Assembly: GCA_019412865.1 (NCBI GenBank)
Contig: DXOJ01000776.1
Location: forward strand, 1-5,610
Reading direction: 5' to 3'
DNA: 5,610 nt
DNA from: Bacteroides sp.
GTDB lineage: Bacteria > Bacteroidota > Bacteroidia > Bacteroidales > Bacteroidaceae
Position 1 is the stretch's first letter; each line of letters opens with the position of its first letter. A model generated the notes under the pieces. It was not told where the DNA came from. It did no database searches and saw only the letters and a list, made by a program, of their open reading frames with translations. The position numbers were made by a program, and so were the translations under genes. Positions 1-5,574 of this stretch are shown one piece after another.

Positions 1-16
1 ACAACTTCTTTGTCAT
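1..16 (-). CDS. Possible 5' end of a leftward gene (partial)
   Basis: On the minus strand an ATG at 16-14 opens a frame reading M-T-K-K-L before the window ends. Too little is visible to name a product. Support is indirect: a Bacteroides-type -7 box lies about 80 bases upstream in the right orientation (96-103), and the stretch between it and the xerD stop has no other gene. The gene would lie downstream of xerD on the same strand but with its own promoter. The true start could differ, because no ribosome-binding site sits just before this ATG. Confidence 0.3.
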
Positions 17-95
17 TTTAGGTATAAATTAAATGTTTGTAATTGAAATATCGTCTATTTGCCAACCTCCTTCTGCTCACACAGAAAAAGTAACG

Positions 96-103
96 CAAAG
101 ATA
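96..103 (-). promoter_or_regulatory. Putative Bacteroides -7 promoter box facing left
   Basis: The minus strand reads TATCTTTG, an exact match to the Bacteroides -7 consensus TAnnTTTG. No clear TTTG -33 element is seen; the upstream stretch (104-130) is almost pure A/T and includes a 12-bp palindrome at 114-125. A transcript would start near base 89 and have a leader of roughly 70 bases before the ATG at 16. The box lies 49 bases beyond the xerD stop, so it would give the leftward gene its own promoter. Confidence 0.4.
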
Positions 104-151
104 TTAATTCTTAATATAATTATATAGATAAGGGGGCGATTTTATCATAAT

Positions 152-1111
152 TTAATGAAATAACTCCTCTTTTTCTTTCCGGTACTTGATATTTCGCGGG
201 TGATGCTCAATAATCTCACTACGAAGCATGTTGCGGTCAATGTGTGTATAGATTTCCGTTGTCGCAATAGATTCATGTCCGAGCATGCATTGAATGGCTC
301 GCAAATTGGCTCCACCTTCCAGTAAATGAGTGGCGAAGGAATGCCGGAAAGTGTGCGGACTGATGTTTTTGGTAATGCCTGCTTTTTCCGCTAATTCTTT
401 TATCATGTGAAAGATCATAATCCGGGAAAGTCCTTTACCTCTCCGCTGGCTGACAAAAACGAAATCCTCATGCCCTTTTTTTACTTCAATTTGATTACGG
501 TCTGGTATGTAAAGTTTTATTTCATTAATGGCTCGTGGAGAGATGGGGACGAGGCGCTGTTTGCTTCCTTTTCCTTCTACTTTGATAAAACCTTCATCAA
601 AATAGAGGTCGGACAGCTTGAGAGTGACAAGCTCCGATACGCGAAGTCCGCAACTGTATAATGTCTCTAAAATAGCTCTGTTTCGCTGTCCTTCAGCTTT
701 GCTGCGGTCGACGGCGGAGATAATCCGGTCAATTTCCTCCACAGTCAGTACTTCGGGAAGTTTGAAACCTATTTTAGGGCCTTCTAATAGTTCACTGGGA
801 TCTGCTTCCAGATAGTTTTCGAGGATGAGGAAACGGAAAAATGATTTGATTCCTGATAAGATGCGGGCTTGTGAACGGGGATGAATGCCGATGTCATGTA
901 ATCCGGCCGCAAAACGTTGAAGATCGGACAGGCATACGTCCAATACGTAAATCCCTTCCAATGTCAGAAAGCTCATCAGTTTGTCCAGATCCGTCAGATA
1001 GGCATCCAGCGTATTAAGAGATAAGGACTTTTCCAGTTTGAGATACTGCTGATACTTCCTGATTATCAGCTCTTGTTGTTCCTTCTTATGCTTTTTTTCG
1101 TTGATTTCCAT
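152..1111 (-). CDS. xerD: Site-specific tyrosine recombinase XerD
   Basis: XerD-family recombinase that, with a XerC partner, resolves chromosome dimers at dif during FtsK-driven segregation. The 319-residue protein has an N-terminal SAM-like core-binding domain (about 15-110) and a C-terminal catalytic domain (about 120-300). The catalytic set is complete: R157 (GLRVSEL), K181 (GKGSKQR), H253 and R256 (HTFRH), H279 (LGHES) and nucleophile Y288 (IYTH). Spacings match E. coli XerD as I recall it (R148, K172, H244, R247, H270, Y279). A HHPRN tail follows the tyrosine. It is about 20 residues longer than E. coli XerD, from a charged N-terminal extension and a short basic/acidic C-terminal tail. 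The ATG at 1111 is preferred because the predicted transcript starts only about 28 bases upstream. XerD rather than XerC is inferred from overall similarity. No integron or phage features surround it, so a housekeeping role is likely. Confidence 0.9.
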   Translation of the reverse strand: MEINEKKHKKEQQELIIRKYQQYLKLEKSLSLNTLDAYLTDLDKLMSFLTLEGIYVLDVCLSDLQRFAAGLHDIGIHPRSQARILSGIKSFFRFLILENYLEADPSELLEGPKIGFKLPEVLTVEEIDRIISAVDRSKAEGQRNRAILETLYSCGLRVSELVTLKLSDLYFDEGFIKVEGKGSKQRLVPISPRAINEIKLYIPDRNQIEVKKGHEDFVFVSQRRGKGLSRIMIFHMIKELAEKAGITKNISPHTFRHSFATHLLEGGANLRAIQCMLGHESIATTEIYTHIDRNMLRSEIIEHHPRNIKYRKEKEELFH

Positions 1112-1129
1112 TTCTTTTTTCTACCTTTG
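1101..1129 (+). promoter_or_regulatory. Putative aroQ operon promoter (-33/-7)
   Basis: TACCTTTG at 1122-1129 matches the Bacteroides -7 consensus TAnnTTTG exactly. A TTG at 1101-1103, 18 bases upstream, can serve as the -33 element, slightly closer than usual. Transcription would start near 1136 and give a leader of roughly 38 bases before the aroQ ATG. The -33 part lies inside the first codons of xerD. This is the only good rightward promoter seen ahead of the five-gene unit. Confidence 0.6.
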
Positions 1130-1145
1130 CACATTCTTTCAGATA

Positions 1146-1153
1146 CAAAGGTA
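1146..1153 (-). promoter_or_regulatory. Putative xerD promoter -7 box
   Basis: The minus strand reads TACCTTTG, an exact TAnnTTTG match. Transcription would start near 1139, about 28 bases before the xerD ATG. No TTG or TTTG is found at the expected -33 position, which would fall around the aroQ start codon. The box is the exact inverted copy of the aroQ -7 box at 1122-1129, with 16 bases between them. Confidence 0.5.
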
Positions 1154-1173
1154 TAAAAAAACAGGATTGCGCG

Positions 1174-1593
1174 ATGAAGATACAAATTATTAATGGCCCG
1201 AATATTAATCTGTTGGGTAAGCGTGAACCTTCCATTTACGGAAGCGTTACATTTGAAGATTACTTGGCTGATCTTCGCAAAAGATACGTTGACGTGGAGA
1301 TCGACTATTTTCAATCGAACATCGAGGGAGAAATGATAGACTGCATACAGCAGGTGGGATTTGATGTGGATGGTATAATCTTGAATGCAGGTGCGTATAC
1401 ACATACTTCCATAGCTTTGCAGGATGCTATTCGTTCTGTGACATCTCCGGTGATTGAGGTGCATATTTCCAATGTGCATAGTCGCGAGTCTTTCCGGCAC
1501 GTATCGATGATTGCTTGTGCTTGTAAAGGAGTGATTTGTGGCTTTGGCCTAAATTCGTACCGTTTGGCTTTGGAGGCTTTATTGGATAGATAA
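1174..1593 (+). CDS. aroQ: 3-dehydroquinate dehydratase, type II
   Basis: Cytosolic enzyme of the shikimate pathway that dehydrates 3-dehydroquinate to 3-dehydroshikimate. The type II family forms dodecamers of flavodoxin-like subunits. At 139 residues it is close to the usual 140-150. Motifs appear in the family order: NGPNINLLGKREP (7-19) with the flexible-lid arginine R17, catalytic Y22, QSNIEGE (47-53), NAGAYTHTS (71-79) with H77, and EVHISN (95-100) with catalytic H97, then R104 and R108 of the substrate-binding stretch. Most bacterial members have NPGAYTHTS and QSNHEG, so A72 and I50 are variants. The ATG at 1174 gives the expected N-terminus, with the NGPN motif starting at residue 7. 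It is the first gene of the rightward unit; pyk starts 36 bases after its stop with no promoter motif between. Confidence 0.95.
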   Translation: MKIQIINGPNINLLGKREPSIYGSVTFEDYLADLRKRYVDVEIDYFQSNIEGEMIDCIQQVGFDVDGIILNAGAYTHTSIALQDAIRSVTSPVIEVHISNVHSRESFRHVSMIACACKGVICGFGLNSYRLALEALLDR

Positions 1594-1629
1594 TAAATAA
1601 GGTAATAATATATAATAGGTAGAAAGACT

Positions 1630-3087
1630 ATGTTATTGAAACAGACTAAGATTGTGGCTTCCATCTCGGATAGACGTTGTGATGTGGATTTTATAAAACA
1701 GTTGTTTGAAGCTGGGATGAATGTAGTGCGTATGAATACAGCGCATGCTAGCCGTGAAGGTTTTGAAGCTTTGATTGCAAATGTACGTGCTGTGTCCAAC
1801 CGTATTGCGATTTTGATGGATACAAAAGGTCCGGAAGTTCGTACGACGGCTAATGCAGAGCCGATTCCATATAAAATAGGAGAGAAAGTAAAGATTGTAG
1901 GTAATCCGGATTTGGAAACAACTCGTGAATGTATTGCTGTTTCATACCCGAACTTTGTGTCCGATCTGAATATCGGTGGTATGATCCTGATTGATGATGG
2001 TGATCTGGAACTGGAAGTTATTGATAAGACTAACGATTATTTGTTGTGTGAAGTCAAGAACGATGCTACTTTGGGAAGCCGTAAGAGCGTAAATGTTCCG
2101 GGTGTTCGCATTAATCTTCCGTCATTAACGGAAAAAGACCGTAACAATATTCTTTATGCTATTGAAAAGGATATTGATTTTATCGCTCATTCTTTTGTAC
2201 GCAATCGTCAGGATGTGCTTGATATACGTGAAATTCTGGATGCTCATAATAGTGATATTAAGATTATTGCTAAGATTGAGAATCAGGAAGGGGTAGATAA
2301 TATTGATGAAATTCTGGAAGTGGCAGATGGTGTAATGGTGGCCCGTGGTGACTTGGGTATTGAAGTTCCACAGGAACGTATCCCGGGAATCCAGCGTGTA
2401 TTGATTCGCAAATGTATTTTGGCAAAGAAGCCGGTAATCGTTGCTACTCAGATGCTCCATACGATGATAAATAACCCTCGTCCGACTCGTGCGGAAGTGA
2501 CTGATATTGCTAATGCAATCTACTATCGTACAGATGCATTGATGTTGAGTGGGGAAACTGCTTATGGTAAGTATCCGGTAGAGGCAGTGAGGACAATGAC
2601 TAAGATTGCTGCCCAGGCTGAAAAAGATAAATTGGAGGAAAATGATATCCGTATTCCATTGGATGAGAATAGTAATGATGTTACGGCATTCCTTGCTAAA
2701 CAGGCAGTGAAGGCTACTTCTAAACTAAAAATACGTGCCATTATTACTGATAGCTATAGTGGACGTACTGCCCGCAATCTGGCAGCTTTCCGTGGAAAAT
2801 ATCCGGTGTTGGCTATTTGTTATAAAGAAAAGACGATGCGTCATTTGGCTTTGTCTTATGGTGTGGAAGCTATCTATATGCCGGAATTGGCTAACGGACA
2901 GGAGTATTACTTTGCAGCATTGCGCCGTTTGTTGAAAGAAGGTCGTTTACAGCCTTCTGATATGGTTGGTTATTTGAGTAGTGGTAAGGCGGGAACGAAA
3001 ACATCATTCCTTGAAATTAATGTAGTGGAAGATGCATTGGAGCATGCAGGGCAGACTGTATTGCCTAATAACAACCGCTATCTGTAA
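1630..3087 (+). CDS. pyk: Pyruvate kinase
   Basis: Converts phosphoenolpyruvate and ADP to pyruvate and ATP at the end of glycolysis. The 485-residue length is normal. Visible parts: (beta/alpha)8 A domain (about 1-65 and 160-335), inserted B domain (about 68-158), and C-terminal domain (about 350-475) with SGRTARNLAAFR. Catalytic residues are present: R34 and N36, DTKGPEVRT (64-72), active-site signature IIAKIENQEGV with K215 and metal ligand E217, ARGDLG with D241, ATQM with T273, and NPRPTRAE (282-289). E69 in DTKGPE corresponds to muscle Glu117, the residue typical of potassium-dependent enzymes. Two oddities: the N-terminal GP of the usual T-I-G-P motif is replaced (ASISDRR), and RLNFSH reads RMNTAH, placing alanine where a potassium-ligand serine normally sits. 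It lies 36 bases after aroQ and 18 bases before the methyltransferase. Confidence 0.96.
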   Translation: MLLKQTKIVASISDRRCDVDFIKQLFEAGMNVVRMNTAHASREGFEALIANVRAVSNRIAILMDTKGPEVRTTANAEPIPYKIGEKVKIVGNPDLETTRECIAVSYPNFVSDLNIGGMILIDDGDLELEVIDKTNDYLLCEVKNDATLGSRKSVNVPGVRINLPSLTEKDRNNILYAIEKDIDFIAHSFVRNRQDVLDIREILDAHNSDIKIIAKIENQEGVDNIDEILEVADGVMVARGDLGIEVPQERIPGIQRVLIRKCILAKKPVIVATQMLHTMINNPRPTRAEVTDIANAIYYRTDALMLSGETAYGKYPVEAVRTMTKIAAQAEKDKLEENDIRIPLDENSNDVTAFLAKQAVKATSKLKIRAIITDSYSGRTARNLAAFRGKYPVLAICYKEKTMRHLALSYGVEAIYMPELANGQEYYFAALRRLLKEGRLQPSDMVGYLSSGKAGTKTSFLEINVVEDALEHAGQTVLPNNNRYL

Positions 3088-3105
3088 TTTGTAAGAGCTA
3101 GTTTT

Positions 3106-3744
3106 ATGCAGGAAACCGAATCGATAGACGAATATATTTTGCAGCATATTGATCCCGAGAGCGATTATTTAAAATCGCTCTACCGGGACACACATGTAAA
3201 ACTGCTCCGTCCTCGTATGGCTTCCGGGCATTTGCAGGGACGGATGCTGAAAATGTTTGTAGAAATGATTCGGCCCCGTCAGATATTGGAAATAGGAACG
3301 TATAGTGGCTATTCTGCCCTTTGTCTGGCGGAAGGTCTGGCCGAAGGTGGAATGTTGCATACGTTTGAGATCAATGATGAACAAGAGGATTTTACCCGTC
3401 CATGGTTGGAAAAATCACCATTTGCCGATAAAATTCGTTTTTATATAGGTGATGCTTTAGAACTTGTTCCGCGTTTAGGTGTTACCTTTGATATGGCTTT
3501 TATTGATGGTGATAAGCGTAAGTACATTGAATATTACGAGATGACGTTGGCGCATCTATCTGCAGGCGGATATATCATTGCTGATAATACTTTGTGGGAC
3601 GGTCATGTTCTCGAACAGCCTCGCAACACGGATGCACAGACGATTGGTATAAAAGCCTTCAATGATTTGGTGGCGGAAGATGTGCGAGTGGAAAAAGTGA
3701 TATTGCCTTTACGTGACGGGTTAACGATTATAAGAAAAAAGTAA
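3106..3744 (+). CDS. Class I SAM-dependent O-methyltransferase, COMT/CCoAOMT-like
   Basis: Putative cation-dependent O-methyltransferase (Methyltransf_3 / COG4122 type). The 212 residues show a helical lead (1-55), SAM motif I ILEIGTYSGYS (60-70), acidic E88 ending strand 2 (HTFEIND), IGDALE (114-119), FIDGDKRKY (132-140), and IIADNTLWDG (157-166). By analogy with catechol O-methyltransferase, D134, D160 and N161 would bind the divalent metal and K137 would be the catalytic base. No signal peptide or membrane segment is seen, so it is probably cytosolic. The substrate is unknown; family members act on catechols, caffeoyl-CoA and other hydroxylated small molecules, and nothing nearby supplies an obvious partner. 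It starts 18 bases after pyk and ends 17 bases before rbfA. A weak -7-like TACCTTTG at 3483-3490 inside it is probably coding coincidence. Confidence 0.88.
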   Translation: MQETESIDEYILQHIDPESDYLKSLYRDTHVKLLRPRMASGHLQGRMLKMFVEMIRPRQILEIGTYSGYSALCLAEGLAEGGMLHTFEINDEQEDFTRPWLEKSPFADKIRFYIGDALELVPRLGVTFDMAFIDGDKRKYIEYYEMTLAHLSAGGYIIADNTLWDGHVLEQPRNTDAQTIGIKAFNDLVAEDVRVEKVILPLRDGLTIIRKK

Positions 3745-3761
3745 GATAAAAGAGTAGATTT

Positions 3762-4094
3762 ATGGAAACAACCAGACAGAATAAGATATCTCGCCTGTTG
3801 CAGAAAGAACTAAGTGAGATATTCCTGCTTCAAACAAAGTCCATGCCGGGCACATTGGTCTCTGTTAGTGCAGTTCGTATCAGTCCTGATATGAGTATTG
3901 CCCGTGTTTACCTCAGTGTTTTTCCTTCGGAGAAAGCGGAAGAGATGGTGAAGAATATCAATAACAATATGAAATCCATTCGCTATGAACTTGGAACTCG
4001 TGTGCGTCACCAGTTGCGCATCATTCCCGAGCTGAAATTCTTTGTGGATGATTCATTGGATTATATTGAGAAAATAGATTCATTGCTGAAGTGA
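3762..4094 (+). CDS. rbfA: 30S ribosome-binding factor A
   Basis: RbfA binds the immature 30S subunit and helps the late processing and folding of the 5' end of 16S rRNA; it also matters for growth in the cold in E. coli. The 110-residue protein is compact compared with E. coli RbfA (about 133), mainly lacking a long C-terminal tail. Family signs include the N-terminal helix RQNKISRLLQKELSEIF (5-21), the strand pair VSVSAVRISPDMSIARVYLSVF (33-54), and the helix-strand segment ending in IIPELKFFVDDSLDY (87-101), which matches the conserved P-E-L-x-F-x-x-D-x-S signature. The fold is a KH-like domain. The more usual neighbours nusA and infB are absent here. Its last codons and stop lie within the first copy of an approximate 21-bp tandem repeat that continues into the next gene's start. 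Confidence 0.9.
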   Translation: METTRQNKISRLLQKELSEIFLLQTKSMPGTLVSVSAVRISPDMSIARVYLSVFPSEKAEEMVKNINNNMKSIRYELGTRVRHQLRIIPELKFFVDDSLDYIEKIDSLLK

Positions 4095-4119
4095 AATAAT
4101 TCATTGCAGAGGTGAACTT
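4078..4119 (+). repeat. Imperfect 21-bp tandem duplication across rbfA stop and permease start
   Basis: Bases 4078-4098 and 4099-4119 are adjacent units; the first 18 bases of each differ at only two positions (4087 T versus 4108 A, 4090 A versus 4111 G). Both begin ATTCATTGC and contain GTGAA. In unit one the GTG (4091-4093) overlaps the rbfA TGA as GTGA. In unit two the GTG (4112-4114) is the permease start. The two GTGs are exactly seven codons apart and in the same frame, but the first is followed by AAA and TAA, so only the second opens the long frame. Confidence 0.8.
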
Positions 4120-5338
4120 TCCTTTTTATATAGCCAGGCGTTATCTTTTCTCAAAAAAAAAGCATAACGCTATTAATATCATATCCGGTATTTCCGTATG
4201 TGGGGTAGCCCTTGCTACACTTGCTTTGGTTTGCACTCTTTCCGTTTTTAATGGTTTTCAGGATATGGTGGCCAGCTTTTTTACGGCTTTTGATCCGCAG
4301 TTGAAAATTACGGTCCGTGAAGGAAAAGTCTTTGATGCACAAGATGAACGGATTCGTGCCGTTTGTGCGCTTCCTGAAGTGGAGGTGTTTACAGAGACGC
4401 TCGAAGAGAATGCAATGGTGCAATACAAGGACCGTCAGGCTATGGTTGTACTAAAAGGGGTGGAGGATAATTTTGAAGAACTGACGGCCATAGACAGCAT
4501 ACTTTATGGCGCGGGAGAATTCGTTCTTCATGATTCGATCGTGAATTATGGCGTCATGGGAGTGGAATTGGTTGCGACCTTGGGAACTGGTTTGGAGTTT
4601 GTCGATCCTCTTCAGGTATATCTTCCCAAGCGAAATGTCAAAGTGAACATGGCAAATCCCGGCGCTTCTTTTAACCGTGATTATCTGTATTCTCCAGGTG
4701 TCGTATTTGTGGTGAATCAGCAAGAATATGATGGAAAATATATTCTGACTTCTCTCGATTTTCTTCGTCAGCTTCTGGATTATACAACAGAAGTCTCTGC
4801 GATGGAATTGAAATTGAAACCTAATGTAAATACTTCATCGGTACAATCTAAAATAGAAAACATACTAGGTGATGATTTTGTTGTTCAGAATCGTTATCAG
4901 CAACAGGCAGATGTTTTCCGTATTATGGAGATAGAGAAACTAATCTCTTATTTGTTCCTCACTTTTATTTTAATGATAGCCTGTTTTAATGTGATAGGCT
5001 CTCTTTCTATGTTGATCTTGGATAAGAAGGATGATGTAGTAACTTTGCGGAGTCTTGGAGCTAATGATAAACTCATCTCCCGAATATTCCTCTTTGAAGG
5101 ACGTCTCATTTCTCTTTTTGGCGCTATCTCCGGTATTGCCCTGGGCTTAATCCTATGTTTTATCCAACAGAAATTCGGTATAATTTCATTGGGAGGCGGT
5201 GGTGGTACTTTTGTTGTAGATGCCTATCCTGTCAGCGTTCATGCTTGGGATGTGGTACTTATTTTTATCACCGTTTTGGCAGTCGGATTCCTTTCTGTGT
5301 GGTATCCTGTACGTTATTTAAGGAAGAGGCTTTTATAA
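4112..5338 (+). CDS. ABC transporter permease, LolC/LolE lipoprotein-release family
   Basis: Inner-membrane permease of the FtsX/MacB-like superfamily, most like LolC/LolE, which extract lipoproteins from the inner membrane and pass them to periplasmic LolA. The 408 residues match that family. The N-terminus FPFYIARRYLFSKK and INIISGISVCGVA are typical, followed by TM1 (about 23-46) with LSVFNGFQ, a large periplasmic domain (about 50-270), then TM2 (275-303), TM3 (327-352) and TM4 (379-400). The cytoplasmic segment LDKKDDVVTLRSLGA (303-317) after TM2 is the coupling-helix region that contacts the ATPase. The start is GTG at 4112; the family-typical N-terminus begins right there, and no upstream in-frame start survives (TAA at 4097-4099). 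The ATPase partner (LolD) and a second permease are not in the window. Whether it works as LolC, LolE or a homodimer cannot be decided from sequence alone. Confidence 0.85.
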   Translation: MNFPFYIARRYLFSKKKHNAINIISGISVCGVALATLALVCTLSVFNGFQDMVASFFTAFDPQLKITVREGKVFDAQDERIRAVCALPEVEVFTETLEENAMVQYKDRQAMVVLKGVEDNFEELTAIDSILYGAGEFVLHDSIVNYGVMGVELVATLGTGLEFVDPLQVYLPKRNVKVNMANPGASFNRDYLYSPGVVFVVNQQEYDGKYILTSLDFLRQLLDYTTEVSAMELKLKPNVNTSSVQSKIENILGDDFVVQNRYQQQADVFRIMEIEKLISYLFLTFILMIACFNVIGSLSMLILDKKDDVVTLRSLGANDKLISRIFLFEGRLISLFGAISGIALGLILCFIQQKFGIISLGGGGGTFVVDAYPVSVHAWDVVLIFITVLAVGFLSVWYPVRYLRKRLL

Positions 5339-5367
5339 ATCAATATTTGGGTCTTTCAAAAGTTCCG

Positions 5368-5391
5368 ATGCTTTCTGATTGCTAAAAGCAT
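5368..5391 (+). terminator. Possible weak terminator hairpin after the permease
   Basis: ATGCTTT (5368-5374) pairs exactly with AAAGCAT (5385-5391) around a 10-base loop, starting 30 bases after the permease stop. The following TACTTTAAG is only modestly T-rich, so the call as an intrinsic terminator is tentative. Position is the main support. Confidence 0.35.
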
Positions 5392-5478
5392 TACTTTAAG
5401 TGACCATACAGGAAATGTTGAGAACATACCCTTCACTCTTCACCTTTTCTTCGAAATCCTTTATTCATCAGCGATAGC

Positions 5479-5502
5479 GGGTGAAGGGGCACTCCTTCAC
5501 CT
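5479..5502 (+). terminator. Strong GC-rich hairpin, possible operon terminator or regulatory RNA element
   Basis: GGTGAAGG (5480-5487) pairs perfectly with CCTTCACC (5494-5501). G-U pairs on each side (5479/5502 and 5488/5493) extend it to a 10-bp stem with a GCAC tetraloop. It is the most stable-looking structure in the intergenic region. The 3' flank CGTATTTAATT is not a clean T tract, so termination is uncertain. The left arm can also pair with CCCTTCAC at 5429-5436 and CTTCACC at 5438-5444, giving alternative folds. Confidence 0.4.
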
Positions 5503-5545
5503 CGTATTTAATTAGAAAAATGAATTGTACCGGATGCAAATGCAT

Positions 5546-5569
5546 GAATGATGATTGAGTCATTCTTTT
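5546..5569 (+). terminator. Short hairpin followed by T run, possible terminator
   Basis: GAATGA (5546-5551) pairs with TCATTC (5560-5565) around an 8-base loop and is followed directly by TTTT (5566-5569). The stem is short and AT-rich, so it would be a weak intrinsic terminator. It overlaps the end of a 12-codon frame that starts at 5520. Confidence 0.25.
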
Positions 5570-5574
5570 ATGTA

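Noticed and set aside
127..146. GATAA/TTATC inverted repeat just past the xerD stop
   Set aside because: Only a 5-bp AT-rich stem with no T tract; too weak to call a terminator.
407..815. Plus-strand frames of 84 and 65 residues inside xerD
   Set aside because: Antisense shadows of an intact recombinase gene with all catalytic residues in place.
152..1111. xerD as the integrase of a mobile element or integron
   Set aside because: Neighbours are housekeeping genes, no attachment-site repeats or cargo are seen, and the protein follows XerD spacing and tail features rather than those of phage or integron integrases.
1066..1500. 144-residue frame on the minus strand opposite aroQ
   Set aside because: It lies antisense to a clear AroQ and overlaps the xerD start; the translation shows no family motifs.
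1311..1799. 162-residue minus-strand frame across the aroQ-pyk junction
   Set aside because: It covers well-supported genes in the antisense direction, crosses the AT-rich gap, and its translation is not recognisable.
3483..3490. TACCTTTG, a -7 consensus match inside the methyltransferase gene
   Set aside because: It encodes conserved-looking V-T-F-D residues, the nearest TTG is only 16 bases upstream, and the next gene is about 270 bases away; probably chance.
5040..5047. TAACTTTG, a -7 consensus match inside the permease gene
   Set aside because: It lies within the coupling-helix coding segment (V-T-L-R) with no gene following closely; probably chance.
5415..5477. 20-codon frame starting M-L-R-T-Y
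   Set aside because: Short, no promoter or ribosome-binding signal, and its sequence is largely fixed by the CTTCAC repeats; kept only as context for the hairpin.
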